A stretch of 64,000 nucleotides of DNA from Phragmitibacter flavus (GTDB taxonomy: Bacteria > Verrucomicrobiota > Verrucomicrobiia > Verrucomicrobiales > Verrucomicrobiaceae). Position numbers and translations under genes: made by a program. Where the stretch lies: contig NZ_VAUV01000011.1 in the NCBI RefSeq assembly GCF_005780165.1, positions 62,001 to 126,000 of the forward strand. The letters are read 5' to 3'. Below are positions 19,207 through 28,498 of this stretch, one piece after another (position 1 is the first letter of the stretch; every line of letters starts with the position of its first letter). The notes beneath the pieces were generated by a model that worked only from the letters and a program-made list of their open reading frames with translations, searched no databases and was not told the origin of the DNA.

Positions 19207-20361
19207 ATGAGCACTGAGGCCACCAACAAGCCGGTTTACAATCTTAAGAATCCGTTTTTCGCCAACCTGATTCGCGCCCATGACCTGACCGGCCCCGGTG
19301 CTGCCAAAAACACCCGTCATTACGAAATCGACCTCAGCGGCTCCGGCATGGAGTTCATCCCCGGCGACTCCCTCGCCATCCTGCCCACCAACGATCCGAA
19401 TCTCATCGACAGCCTTCTCACCGCCCTCAATTTCAGCGGTGATGAAATGGTTGAAAACCCCAAAGGCGAGCAAGTCTCCATTCGTCAGGCGCTGTTCGAA
19501 AGCTACTCCATCACCGAAGTCGACACCAAACTGCTGCGTGCCCTCGCCGAAAAGACCGGCCACAGCTCCCTCGCCACCCTGGTTCTGCCTGATCAAAAAA
19601 TTCGTCTCAAAGAATACCTCTGGGGCAAAGACGTGTTCGACATCATCCAGGAAAATCCCGGCACCCACTTCGAAGCCGCCGAATTCGTCACGCTGTTGCG
19701 CCGACTCAACATTCGTCTCTATTCGATCTCCTCCAGCCTCGCGGCCTACCCGGAGCAGGTGCATCTGACCGTCGCCACCGTCCGCTACGAAAGCCAGGGC
19801 CGCGCCCGTGGCGGGGTCTGCTCCACCTTCCTGTCCGATCGCATTGACGAAACCACCAAGTTCCCCACCTTCATCAAAGCCGGTGCAGGATTCCGCCTCC
19901 CGGCTCCAGAAGACGAAACCCCCGTCATTTTCTGCGGACCCGGCACCGGCATCGCCCCGTTCCGCGCTTTTCTTCAGGAACGCAAAGCCACCGCCGCCAA
20001 AGGCAAAGCCTGGCTTTTCTTCGGCGAAATCAACCGCTCGACCTGCTTCTTCTACGAAGACGAATTCAACGGTTATCTCGCCGATGGCACCCTGGCCAAA
20101 CTCGACGTCGCCTTCTCCCGCGATCAGGAGCAAAAACTCTACGTTCAACACAAGATGCTGGAGAACAGCAAAGAGCTGTTCGAATGGCTCGAAGCCGGCG
20201 CCATCTTCTACATCTGCGGCGATGCCTCACGCATGGCCGTCGATGTCGACAACGCCCTTCGCGACATCGTTGCCAAAGAAGGCGGCAAATCCCCCGAAGA
20301 AGTCGACGCCTACATGGAAAATCTCAAGAAGTCCAAGCGCTACCGCAAAGACGTCTATTGA
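19207..20361 (+). CDS. CysJ-type FAD/NADPH reductase without flavodoxin domain
   Basis: The 384-residue protein matches the C-terminal part of sulfite reductase flavoprotein alpha-subunits and cytochrome P450 reductases. The FAD contact RLYSISSS lies at residues 169-176, GGVCSTFL near 203, the NADPH-binding GPGTGIAPFRAFLQER at about 244-259, and a YRKDVY terminus is typical of the family. The flavodoxin (FMN) domain found in CysJ is absent, so electrons must pass from FAD straight to a partner, or through a separate flavodoxin or ferredoxin. The partner could be a sulfite reductase haemoprotein encoded elsewhere. The gene stands alone and converges on the nuo operon. Confidence 0.88.
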   Translation: MSTEATNKPVYNLKNPFFANLIRAHDLTGPGAAKNTRHYEIDLSGSGMEFIPGDSLAILPTNDPNLIDSLLTALNFSGDEMVENPKGEQVSIRQALFESYSITEVDTKLLRALAEKTGHSSLATLVLPDQKIRLKEYLWGKDVFDIIQENPGTHFEAAEFVTLLRRLNIRLYSISSSLAAYPEQVHLTVATVRYESQGRARGGVCSTFLSDRIDETTKFPTFIKAGAGFRLPAPEDETPVIFCGPGTGIAPFRAFLQERKATAAKGKAWLFFGEINRSTCFFYEDEFNGYLADGTLAKLDVAFSRDQEQKLYVQHKMLENSKELFEWLEAGAIFYICGDASRMAVDVDNALRDIVAKEGGKSPEEVDAYMENLKKSKRYRKDVY

Positions 20362-20388
20362 TTTGATCCAAATGGGAGAAGGGACATT

Positions 20389-20446
20389 CCTGTCCCTTTC
20401 CTCTCGTTGATCCAAACAAGGCTCGAGACGAGCCTTCTACTTTCGG
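20389..20446. repeat. Two stem-loops between convergent genes
   Basis: The first stem-loop is AAGGGACA-TTCC-TGTCCCTT at 20389-20408, 28 bases after the reductase stop. It may act as a terminator although only a short pyrimidine run follows. The second is AAGGCTCG-AGA-CGAGCCTT at 20428-20446. The same arms recur at 31120-31138 with a different loop, so this is a dispersed palindrome. Both lie in the 229-base gap between the plus-strand reductase and the minus-strand nuoN. Confidence 0.7.
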
Positions 20447-20590
20447 GGCCTTGCGCGACGCGGCGAACCAGGGCAACATCCATTTGCCAGCCATGCCAAA
20501 TGGGCAGTTCTCTCCCATTACGCAAATCTGTCTGCGGCGTGGTCTAATTCGACTCTTACCATCCCACCGTCAAGACGTCTGCTCGGGCTC

Positions 20591-22084
20591 TCACTTCACC
20601 ACCGCCACCGCCTCAACCTTCTTCGTCCCTTTCAGCATGCCCTGAACTGATTTCGGATAAACCCCGATCACCACAATCGCCGCCGTCAACACCGCCAACG
20701 TCACCCGTGACAAACGGCTCAACTTGATCGTCGGCGTCGCTCCATCCGGCTTCGCATACAACACCAGGATCACCTTGAAATAATAATAGAATCCCGTGAT
20801 CGCGCCGATCACCGCCAAAGCCAATACCAAATAACTGCCATCATACGCCGCTGAAAAAATCACCAGCATCTTGCCCATGAACCCCGCCGTCAACGGCAAC
20901 CCCGCCAGCGACGCCAGCGCCAGCATCAAAGCCCCCGCCAACACCGGACACTTCTTCGCCAATCCCGTCAAGCTCACGATCTCATCACTCAATCCCTGCG
21001 CACGAGCGGCACTCAACACCAGGAAGCACACAAAGGTCATCGGCACATAAGTCGCCAGATAGAACGCCGCAATCTCTGCCGGGCTGAACCCACTCACCGA
21101 ATGCCGGCTTCCCAGCGCCAGCAACAAAAAGCCCGCATGTGCGATGCTCGAATACGCCAGCAACCGTTTGAAATTGGTCTGCCTGATCGCCGCAAAGTTC
21201 CCCACCAAAATCGTCACCCCCGCGAGGATCAACACAAACTGGGTCAGAGGTTGCCCGACCACCGATCCACCCACCACCAGGCTCTCAAACACCCGCGTTA
21301 AAACAATCACCCCGCTCGCCTTCGAGCCCACCGAAAGAAAGGCCGTCACCGGCGTTGGTGCGCCCTGATAAACATCCGGAACCCAAATTTGAAACGGCAC
21401 GGCCGCCACCTTGAACCCGAGCCCCGCCAGCACCAGAACCGACGCAAACAAAGGGGCCGTCACGCCACCTTCCCAATTCACCAGTTTTTCACTGATCCCC
21501 GCCAGCGTCGTTTGTCCCGTCAACCCATACAACCAGGCCATTCCGTAAACCAGCAATCCCGTGCTCAGCGCCCCTAGAATGAGATATTTCACGCCCGCCT
21601 CGAGCGACAACGCATTGCGCCGCATGAACGACACCAGCACATAAAAGCTGATCGTCACCAGCTCCAGCGCCACAAAAATCGTGATCATGTCCACCGCTGA
21701 CGCCATCACCATCATGCCCACACAAACAAACAACGGCAGACAGAAGAACTCCCCCAATCCCGCCTCCTTCGTCTGCTCCGGCTTGGCCGAAACGAACTGG
21801 TTGATCACCGATGCATATTCCAGCGACAACACGATCACCACCAACGTGCTCACCAACGCCAAACCCTTGTAAAACAACGCCAGCCGGTCCACCACATAAA
21901 ACTCCTGCATCCCCGCAGGCACCGCACCTCCCGCCAGACCCGTCACCAACAAAACCAAAGCCGCCGCGACGCCAGCGATCGCGATGTAGGCGATGCTTTT
22001 ACGCGGGATAAACGAAAACGACTCCGCCACCAGCAGCAGCAGGCCGAGAACGCCAAGTCCTAGTTCTAAAGAAAGTGTATTCAT
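20591..22084 (-). CDS. nuoN: NADH-quinone oxidoreductase subunit N
   Basis: This 497-residue, 14-helix protein is the NuoN antiporter-like subunit of respiratory complex I, one of three proton-pumping channels in the membrane arm. Family marks include the VALELVTISFYVLVSF helix with its key Glu, FKVAAVPFQIWVPDVYQGAPTPVTAFL in the discontinuous helix region, and NFKRLLAYSSIAHAGF. The start chosen (MNTLSLELG) fits the family; the frame extends 16 codons further upstream. It is the last gene of the nuo cluster, 28 bases after nuoM. Confidence 0.95.
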   Translation of the reverse strand: MNTLSLELGLGVLGLLLLVAESFSFIPRKSIAYIAIAGVAAALVLLVTGLAGGAVPAGMQEFYVVDRLALFYKGLALVSTLVVIVLSLEYASVINQFVSAKPEQTKEAGLGEFFCLPLFVCVGMMVMASAVDMITIFVALELVTISFYVLVSFMRRNALSLEAGVKYLILGALSTGLLVYGMAWLYGLTGQTTLAGISEKLVNWEGGVTAPLFASVLVLAGLGFKVAAVPFQIWVPDVYQGAPTPVTAFLSVGSKASGVIVLTRVFESLVVGGSVVGQPLTQFVLILAGVTILVGNFAAIRQTNFKRLLAYSSIAHAGFLLLALGSRHSVSGFSPAEIAAFYLATYVPMTFVCFLVLSAARAQGLSDEIVSLTGLAKKCPVLAGALMLALASLAGLPLTAGFMGKMLVIFSAAYDGSYLVLALAVIGAITGFYYYFKVILVLYAKPDGATPTIKLSRLSRVTLAVLTAAIVVIGVYPKSVQGMLKGTKKVEAVAVVK

Positions 22085-22112
22085 CAAAGAAAAGACAACG
22101 ACAGCCAAAGGT

Positions 22113-23591
22113 TCACTTAAAGCCCAACGCACCGAGCGAGAACTGCATCAAATTCAACAACAAGCCAGGCTGACATCCCACCACCAACAGCACCCCAGCC
22201 AGCACCACCAATGGAATCCGCTGCGAGATCCCTGGATCACTCACAAAAATCCCGCTCACTGCCTTGCCAAAGAAAATCTTGCGATACGCCCGCAACATAT
22301 ACACCGCACTGATCACCACACCCCAAAGAGACAAGATGGTCGCCACCTGCAAAAAGGTAAATCCTTCAGCCGCATCGAAATCCTTGAACGCCCCCAGAAA
22401 CACCAGCACCTCGCCCGCGAAGTTCGCCAGTCCCGGCAACCCGATGGAAGCAAACGCTGCAATCCCAAAGACCAAGCTCAAGAACGGCGCATTGCCTGCC
22501 AACCCGCCCAACTTCTCAAACTCCAAAGTCCCGGCCTGACTGCGCAACTTCCCACAAAGCAGGAACAGCAAGGCAATCGAGATCCCGTGTGCAAACATCA
22601 GCAACAACGCCCCATTCACGCCCAGCGCATTTCCCGCCGCAAGGCCGAGGAAAATGTAGCCCATGTGCATGACGCTCGAATTGGCCAGCAATCCGTCCAA
22701 CCGGCGCTGATGAATGGTCACCAATCCCATCACCAAAATGTTGCCCAGCAACATGTAAAGCAGCGCATGCTGAATCCAGGTCGCCTGCGCCGCTTCCGGC
22801 AGCAAGGGCATCGCGATCCGGATCAATCCATACAAACCAAACTTCTTCAACACCCCAGCATGCAACATCGCCACCGGCGTCGGAGCCGCCGCATAAGCCG
22901 GAGCTGCCCAACTATGAAACGGGAACAAACTCACCAACGTTCCAAAGCCTATCAACAAGGTGAAATAGGTCGCCTCCACCCACCACTTCGCATAACCCGA
23001 ATCCGCCGTCACCGGCTCAAGCGCCAGCAAATCAAACGTGATCTTGTTGTCTGGACTGCACAACCACACCAACCCCGCCAATCCCGCCAGCAGAATCAGA
23101 CTTCCCGCCCCCAGATACAAAGTGATCTTCCACGCCACCGCCTTACGATCCCCGTAGCCATACAGTGCGATCATCAAGAACGTCGGAATCAACGCCAGCT
23201 CATGAAACGCGTAGATGAAAAACAGATCCGTGCAAAGAAACGCTCCGAAAGCCCCGCCCGCAATCAGCAGCGAAGCGATGTAATAAATCGCATCCTTGCC
23301 CACCGTGCTCCACACCGCCGCCATCGTCACCAGCGCGGTCAAAAGCGCCAACGTCAAACTGATCCCGTCCGCTCCCACCGCAAACTGAATGTGCGGCTGA
23401 TCCAAAACGGTAAACGCACTCTTGAATGCCATCCCTCCTTCAAGACCCATCCCTTGATACTGCCAGATCAAACCCAGCACCAGCAGCAGGTTCACCCCCG
23501 ACGCCAGAATGGAGGTGATACGTCCGGGCGCACCCAGCCACACCGCAAGGGCGGCCAGCAGAGGAAGCAGAATGATGATTTGCAGAATCAC
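22113..23591 (-). CDS. nuoM: NADH-quinone oxidoreductase subunit M
   Basis: This 492-residue antiporter-like membrane subunit of complex I shows FIYAFHELALIPTFLMIALYG with the conserved Glu, LFPFHSWAAPAYAAAPTPVAMLHAGVLKKFGLYG with the conserved Lys and His of the proton path, and RRLDGLLANSSVMHMGYIFLG. Length and hydropathy fit NuoM. It starts 12 bases after nuoL ends, which points to one transcript with coupled translation. Confidence 0.95.
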   Translation of the reverse strand: MILQIIILLPLLAALAVWLGAPGRITSILASGVNLLLVLGLIWQYQGMGLEGGMAFKSAFTVLDQPHIQFAVGADGISLTLALLTALVTMAAVWSTVGKDAIYYIASLLIAGGAFGAFLCTDLFFIYAFHELALIPTFLMIALYGYGDRKAVAWKITLYLGAGSLILLAGLAGLVWLCSPDNKITFDLLALEPVTADSGYAKWWVEATYFTLLIGFGTLVSLFPFHSWAAPAYAAAPTPVAMLHAGVLKKFGLYGLIRIAMPLLPEAAQATWIQHALLYMLLGNILVMGLVTIHQRRLDGLLANSSVMHMGYIFLGLAAGNALGVNGALLLMFAHGISIALLFLLCGKLRSQAGTLEFEKLGGLAGNAPFLSLVFGIAAFASIGLPGLANFAGEVLVFLGAFKDFDAAEGFTFLQVATILSLWGVVISAVYMLRAYRKIFFGKAVSGIFVSDPGISQRIPLVVLAGVLLVVGCQPGLLLNLMQFSLGALGFK

Positions 23592-23603
23592 AAGGAAACA
23601 ACG

Positions 23604-25463
23604 CTATGACTTCGCCGCGAAAAACACGGCCAGATAAACCGCCACGACAATGCCGAGGCCCAACAAAAAGGTGTAAGTCTGCAAACTGCCCGACTGCATC
23701 CTACGAAATCCTCCGCCCAACACATTCACCAATGCCGTTGGCAGTCGAACCGTCACTCCATCCACAAAAATATGCTCAAACGCATTCACCAGCCAGGCCA
23801 GCCGATCCTGCCCATACTTAACGATCCCGGCATACAGTTCATCAAAGTAAAACTTGTTCGCCAGCAACGGCAGATTCACCGGGTCTTTGTCCTTCCCGAC
23901 ATAAGTGCGCATCCCCAACAAAAACCCAATGATCAACACCACAATCGAGGCCACCATCACCACATAATACCCTTCACCATGCCCATGCGGAGCCAAAGCC
24001 TGCAAAGGCCCGGTGAACAAATGCGAAGCAGATGCCAGCGATGGAATTGCCAGTAACACCAGCGGAATGATCATCAACACGGGAGCCTCATGCGCATGAT
24101 CCGCATCCTTACTCCGAGCCTTGCCACAAAATGCCACCACCACCAGACGCGTCATGTAAAACGCCGTGAGCAACGCCGTAAACAGCCCAATCAAAAACAA
24201 CACCTTGTTCTGACCATAGGCCGCCACCAAGATCGCCTCCTTGCTGTAAAATCCACTGGTGATGAACGGCACGCCCATCAACGCCGCCGTCCCAATCACA
24301 AACGTGATGAACGTCACCGGCATCTTCTTGCGCAATCCCCCCATCTTCCACATGTCCTGCTCATGATGGCAGGCATGAATCACCGCTCCAGCCCCGAGGA
24401 ACAACAGCGCCTTGAAAAACGCATGGGTATACAGATGGAACATGCTCTCCTCCGGCGACCTCAAGCCCACCGCCATCACCATGTAACCCAGCTGCGACAA
24501 GGTCGAATACGCCAGCACCTTCTTGATGTCGTTCTGCTGCAACGCGATCAATGCCGCCATCAACGCCGTGATGCCACCAATCCACGCAATCGTGATCGTT
24601 GCCACCCCGCCCGGCAGGAAAAGAAAATCGACCCGCACCAGCATGTAAACCCCGGCCGCCACCATCGTCGCCGCGTGAATCAAAGCCGAAACCGGCGTCG
24701 GACCTTCCATCGCATCCGGCAACCACACATGCAGCGGAGCCTGCGCACTCTTGCCCACTGCCCCGAGGAAAATTCCCAATGCTGCCAGCGTAAAAATCGC
24801 CGAAGAGTTTTCCGAAGCATGCTTCAACGGACTGGACGCCACCTCCATGGAATCCTTCAACCCTTCAAAGGACAAATCCCCACTGCCCAACGCAAACAAA
24901 ATCAAAATGCCCGTCATGAACCCAAAGTCACCAATGCGGTTCGTCAAGAACGCCTTCTTCGCCGCATCGCTCGCCTCAGGTTTTTTGAACCAATGTCCAA
25001 TCAACAAATAACTGCTCACCCCAACCAGTTCCCAGAACAGGAACATCATCAAAAGGTTGTCAGCAAACACGATCCCGATCATCGAGAACATGAACAACGA
25101 CAACGCCCCGAAAAACCGCGCCTTTGCATCGTCGTCCTTCATGTAGGCCATCGAATACAAATGCACCAGGAAACCGACGAAGGTGACGATGAACAACATC
25201 CCGCGGCTCTGACGATCCACCGTAATCCCAATGTGCGCCTGAAAATCCCCCACGTTTAAAAAGGGCAGCAAGGGAAACGTTGCATCATCCGCACCCAGCA
25301 ACATGCACGAGGCCACCAAGATGATCAGCGCCACCCCGGTGCTGATCACGTGCGCCACATTTTTCAGCAAGCCGTGGGCCAGCATGATCGTCAGCGCCGA
25401 CATCAACGGCAGCAGCAGGATGGTGCCTGTTAACGATTGAAGTTTTGATAAATCCGGGTCCAT
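23604..25463 (-). CDS. nuoL: NADH-quinone oxidoreductase subunit L
   Basis: This 619-residue protein is the distal antiporter-like subunit of complex I. Recognisable parts are DRQSRGMLFIVTFVGFLVHLYS, LMMFLFWELVGVSSYLLIGHW with the key Glu, GKSAQAPLHVWLPDAMEGPTPVSALIHAATMVAAGVYML, and a long C-terminal region with the lateral helix expected of NuoL. The length is typical (E. coli NuoL has 613 residues). It lies 13 bases after nuoK. Confidence 0.96.
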   Translation of the reverse strand: MDPDLSKLQSLTGTILLLPLMSALTIMLAHGLLKNVAHVISTGVALIILVASCMLLGADDATFPLLPFLNVGDFQAHIGITVDRQSRGMLFIVTFVGFLVHLYSMAYMKDDDAKARFFGALSLFMFSMIGIVFADNLLMMFLFWELVGVSSYLLIGHWFKKPEASDAAKKAFLTNRIGDFGFMTGILILFALGSGDLSFEGLKDSMEVASSPLKHASENSSAIFTLAALGIFLGAVGKSAQAPLHVWLPDAMEGPTPVSALIHAATMVAAGVYMLVRVDFLFLPGGVATITIAWIGGITALMAALIALQQNDIKKVLAYSTLSQLGYMVMAVGLRSPEESMFHLYTHAFFKALLFLGAGAVIHACHHEQDMWKMGGLRKKMPVTFITFVIGTAALMGVPFITSGFYSKEAILVAAYGQNKVLFLIGLFTALLTAFYMTRLVVVAFCGKARSKDADHAHEAPVLMIIPLVLLAIPSLASASHLFTGPLQALAPHGHGEGYYVVMVASIVVLIIGFLLGMRTYVGKDKDPVNLPLLANKFYFDELYAGIVKYGQDRLAWLVNAFEHIFVDGVTVRLPTALVNVLGGGFRRMQSGSLQTYTFLLGLGIVVAVYLAVFFAAKS

Positions 25464-25476
25464 GCAATCAACAACC

Positions 25477-25794
25477 TTAGCCTTTCATCTTCTCCACCGC
25501 GCCGATATCGACACTCTGTTTCGCACGATACAGCGCCACGATGATCGCAAGTCCAACGGCGACTTCTGCGGCTGCCACCGTGATGGTGAAAAACACCAGC
25601 GCCTGCGCACTGTAGTCGGGCAATCCATCCACCAGATTGAATCGGGAAAATGCCACCAAGGTCAGATTCGCCGCGCTCAACATCATCTCCAGACACATGA
25701 AGATGGTCAAGATGTTGCGCCGCGCCACCACCCCTGTTAGCCCGATGGCAAACAGAAGACCGCTGACAAACAAGTAGTGGTTAAGGGTGATCAT
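25477..25794 (-). CDS. nuoK: NADH-quinone oxidoreductase subunit K
   Basis: This 105-residue, three-helix subunit of complex I has the normal NuoK length. The second helix contains the conserved Glu in IFMCLEMMLSAANL and the third has the Glu in TVAAAEVAVGLAIIVALYR; both belong to the central hydrophilic axis that links quinone reduction to proton transfer. It is 25 bases downstream of nuoJ. Confidence 0.96.
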   Translation of the reverse strand: MITLNHYLFVSGLLFAIGLTGVVARRNILTIFMCLEMMLSAANLTLVAFSRFNLVDGLPDYSAQALVFFTITVAAAEVAVGLAIIVALYRAKQSVDIGAVEKMKG

Positions 25795-25819
25795 GTCTTC
25801 AATGTTCGCTCATCTCGAT

Positions 25820-26383
25820 TCAGCTAACTTCCTTCTTGCTCATGATCACCACCCCGACGGTGCTGACCAGCAACAGAACTCCAACCAACTGAATCTGAAA
25901 GTAATAGCGGTGGAACAACTCCTCACCCACCAGCTTCGCATCCGGCAATGTCCGCTCCTGCAAATCCGTCTTGATCGTCTCAATCTTCGCCTTCTCAGCC
26001 GCCACCACGTAGTCAATCGGCACATCCGCCAGAGTCTTCTCACCCGCCTTGTGCTCATTCAAGATCACCGCCAGTTGCACTCCAAAAACCAACGCCAGTC
26101 CAATCCCGCCCACCACCGCTGCCACATTCGGCTTGCGACCTTCTTCAGCCTTGATGTCCAGCAACATGATGATGAACAAAAACAGCACCATCACCGCCCC
26201 GGCATAAACCAGGATCTGAATGATCCCAATGAAGTAGGCGTCCAGACTGATGAACAACGCCGCCAATCCCACAAAGCTCATCACCAGCGACAGCGCACTC
26301 GCCACCGGGTTCCTGCAAATCACCACCATCGCCCCAAAGCCGAGCGTGACGATTGCAAAAAGATAAAACAGGGCAGCAGGCAT
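25820..26383 (-). CDS. nuoJ: NADH-quinone oxidoreductase subunit J
   Basis: This 187-residue membrane subunit of complex I has five predicted helices. The third helix, YFIGIIQILVYAGAVMVLFLFIIML, contains the pi-bulge region and conserved Tyr of NuoJ. A hydrophilic loop of about 50 residues between helices four and five is rich in Lys and Glu. The 126-base gap on its upstream side, towards nuoI, is the only long spacer inside nuoI-N and holds an inverted pair of heptamer arrays. Confidence 0.94.
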   Translation of the reverse strand: MPAALFYLFAIVTLGFGAMVVICRNPVASALSLVMSFVGLAALFISLDAYFIGIIQILVYAGAVMVLFLFIIMLLDIKAEEGRKPNVAAVVGGIGLALVFGVQLAVILNEHKAGEKTLADVPIDYVVAAEKAKIETIKTDLQERTLPDAKLVGEELFHRYYFQIQLVGVLLLVSTVGVVIMSKKEVS

Positions 26384-26391
26384 AGGTTAAA

Positions 26392-26508
26392 AGTCGGAAG
26401 TCGGAAGTCGGAAGTCGGAAGTGCCAGAAAGCCAGATGACGTCATCATGCCGTCCAGTGATCAACACCAAACAACTTCCGACTTCCGCTTTCCGACTTCC
26501 GACTTTCA
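26392..26508. repeat. Inverted pair of AGTCGGA heptamer arrays between nuoI and nuoJ
   Basis: Four AGTCGGA units run from 26392 to 26419. After 54 bases, five units of the complementary sense (ACTTCCG, one of them CTTTCCG, the last ACTTTCA) run from 26474 to 26508. The two arrays can pair as a long stem. The loop between them contains the perfect 12-base palindrome GATGACGTCATC at 26435-26446. The element fills almost the entire spacer inside the operon. Confidence 0.9.
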
Positions 26509-26509
26509 T

Positions 26510-27055
26510 CTATTTCAGTTCGTTCCACTTGTTGACCAATCCGGTGCGCACGCCGCCGATTTGGTAAAGTTTCGTTTTGTCGTGCACCATCTCCGCACGG
26601 GTCTCACCGGTAATCGCATAATCCTTGCGCAGGAAAATGGCCTGCTCTGGACAAACTTCTTCACACATGCCGCAGTAAATGCAGCGGATCATATCAATCG
26701 TAAACTGACGCGGCCTCTTCTCCACCTTCGCCCATGGATCATTGGAGGGAATCTCCTCTGGCACGATGGTGATTGCCCGTGGCGGACAAATGAACTCGCA
26801 CAACTGACATGACACACAGCGCTCCCGGCCATGCTCGTCCGTCACCAATGCAGGAGCCCCGCGATAATGTTCTGGAAGCTGGGAATCCCACTTCTCCTCC
26901 GGGTATTGCATTGTCACTTCCGTCCTGCCGCCCACGATGGAGCGAAAGGTGCGCACCGCGTGACCAAAAGTAATCGCCATGCCTCTGGCGAACGTGGAGA
27001 TAAACCAGCGTTCATGCCATTTCAGCTTGGGGCGTTGAACAACAACAGTAGCCAT
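26510..27055 (-). CDS. nuoI: NADH-quinone oxidoreductase subunit I
   Basis: This 181-residue iron-sulfur subunit of complex I has two ferredoxin-type 4Fe-4S motifs: Cys 80, 83, 86 and 90 (CVSCQLCEFICP) and Cys 125, 128, 131 and 135 (CIYCGMCEEVCP). These bind clusters N6a and N6b, which carry electrons towards the quinone site. It begins nine bases after nuoH ends. Confidence 0.96.
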   Translation of the reverse strand: MATVVVQRPKLKWHERWFISTFARGMAITFGHAVRTFRSIVGGRTEVTMQYPEEKWDSQLPEHYRGAPALVTDEHGRERCVSCQLCEFICPPRAITIVPEEIPSNDPWAKVEKRPRQFTIDMIRCIYCGMCEEVCPEQAIFLRKDYAITGETRAEMVHDKTKLYQIGGVRTGLVNKWNELK

Positions 27056-27064
27056 GACAACAAG

Positions 27065-28306
27065 TTAGATTTTGAAAAACAACATCAGCACCGCCGTGAG
27101 AATCACATTGGCCAGCGCCAGTTCGAAAAACACCAACCAGCCCAGTTTCATCAACTGGTCATATCGGAAACGCGGCAAGGTCCAGCGCACCCAGATGAAA
27201 ACAATGATGCAAACCACCACCTTGGTCAGGAAGCTCGCAATGTGCAGCAGGCCCAGCCAGAACGGCGTCACCCCGGCCTCATGACTCAATCCCAAATAAG
27301 GTGCAAAAGGAATGCTCCAACCGCCGAAAAACAAGGTCACTGCCAATCCCGAACCAATGATCATGGCTGCATACTCACCCATGAAGAACAGCGCAAACTT
27401 CATCGAACTGTATTCCGTGTGATAACCCGCCACCAACTCCGTCTCGCACTCCGGCAAGTCAAATGGTGCCCGGTTGGTCTCCGCAAACATCGAGATCATG
27501 AAAATCACGAACGAAATCGCAATCGGCACCAGCAGCACCCAGCGTCCTACCGACAAACCATCCCCCCACAATGGCAACAGCAACCAGCCATGCGCATCTT
27601 GATACTCCGTCATCTTCGACAGGTTCAGCTCTCCGAAAATCATCAACAATGGCACAATCGAAAGCCCCAGCGAGATCTCATACGAAATCATCTGCGACGA
27701 ACTGCGCACGCCACCAAGAAACGGATACTTTGAATTGGACGACCACCCCGCCAGCACAATCCCGTAAACCCCCAAGGACGAGATCGCAAAAATAAACAGC
27801 GGCCCCACATTCAGATCCGCAATCACCAACGGCACCGGCTCGTAAATCCATGAACTCGTCACCCCGAAATTTGCCAGCCAGCTAAAGTTCAACTCACTGC
27901 CGAAAGGAACCACCGCCGCCGTCACCATGGCCGGCACCATCACCAGAGCCGGAGCCAGCCAGAAATAAAACTTGTTCACGTGCGCCGGAGTGAAATCCTC
28001 CTTCAGGAAAAACTTCAATCCATCCGCCAACGGTTGAATCAATCCACCGATCCCAAAAATTCCCACGTCCTTCTTGAATCCAAACAGCGTCAACGGAATC
28101 CCCGTGCGGTTCGGCCCCACCCGATCCTGAATGATCGCGCTCACCCGACGTTCGGCATACACCGAATAGGCCACCATGGGCAAAATGACCATGAACGCAA
28201 AAAACACGATCTTCAACACCGAGGCGATGAGGAAAACGAAGTCGATGGTGGCGAGGGTGAGAGTCATGCCAAACGGACGGCCAAAAAATTGGATACCCCC
28301 CATCAT
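27065..28306 (-). CDS. nuoH: NADH-quinone oxidoreductase subunit H
   Basis: This membrane subunit of complex I forms much of the quinone chamber. Diagnostic stretches are AERRVSAIIQDRVGPNRTG near the N-terminus, LADGLKFFLKEDFTP, FAETNRAPFDLPECETELVAGYHTEYSSMKFALFFMGEY and VRWTLPRFRYDQLMKLGW. The longest reading is 413 residues; a second ATG 13 codons in (MTLTLATIDF, at 28267) is about as likely, and neither has a clear ribosome binding site. A Rex-type palindrome lies 31 bases upstream of the first start. NuoH thus begins a transcript nuoH-N that can be controlled apart from nuoG. Confidence 0.94.
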   Translation of the reverse strand: MMGGIQFFGRPFGMTLTLATIDFVFLIASVLKIVFFAFMVILPMVAYSVYAERRVSAIIQDRVGPNRTGIPLTLFGFKKDVGIFGIGGLIQPLADGLKFFLKEDFTPAHVNKFYFWLAPALVMVPAMVTAAVVPFGSELNFSWLANFGVTSSWIYEPVPLVIADLNVGPLFIFAISSLGVYGIVLAGWSSNSKYPFLGGVRSSSQMISYEISLGLSIVPLLMIFGELNLSKMTEYQDAHGWLLLPLWGDGLSVGRWVLLVPIAISFVIFMISMFAETNRAPFDLPECETELVAGYHTEYSSMKFALFFMGEYAAMIIGSGLAVTLFFGGWSIPFAPYLGLSHEAGVTPFWLGLLHIASFLTKVVVCIIVFIWVRWTLPRFRYDQLMKLGWLVFFELALANVILTAVLMLFFKI

Positions 28307-28336
28307 GCGATTGAAGCGCCAACCAGCAACCCGAAT

Positions 28337-28354
28337 TTGTGAAAAATTTCACAA
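28337..28354. promoter_or_regulatory. Rex-type operator upstream of nuoH
   Basis: The sequence TTGTGAAAAATTTCACAA is an 18-base palindrome that matches the established binding consensus of Rex repressors, TTGTGAA-N4-TTCACAA. Rex senses the NADH/NAD+ ratio and represses respiratory and fermentative genes when NADH is low. The site lies 31 bases before the longest nuoH reading, where it could block transcription. An identical copy stands before nuoG. It would also fit the CRP spacing TGTGA-N6-TCACA, but the NADH dehydrogenase context favours Rex. Confidence 0.75.
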
Positions 28355-28498
28355 GCGCCCGTTTTCAGCCGCTATTCCTGCTGAAAACTTGAGGTTCGAC
28401 ACCGGAATTCCATGATCATCAGGACACATCGCCACTCCGGCAATGAGCGCGACAAACCCACCCCGACCGTTGGTTGACTCCTCCACCCCTGTTCGAGC

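Noticed and set aside
20447-20590. Possible small gene or RNA between the palindromes and nuoN
   Set aside because: A short open stretch on the plus strand has no family resemblance or start signal, and no stable RNA fold beyond the two listed hairpins was seen.
21993-23609. Long Arg/His/Gln-rich open frame on the plus strand opposite nuoM
   Set aside because: It is the antisense shadow of nuoM; its composition is that of reverse-complemented hydrophobic codons and no family is visible. The same holds for similar frames opposite nuoL, uvrB, the SNF2 helicase and the permease.
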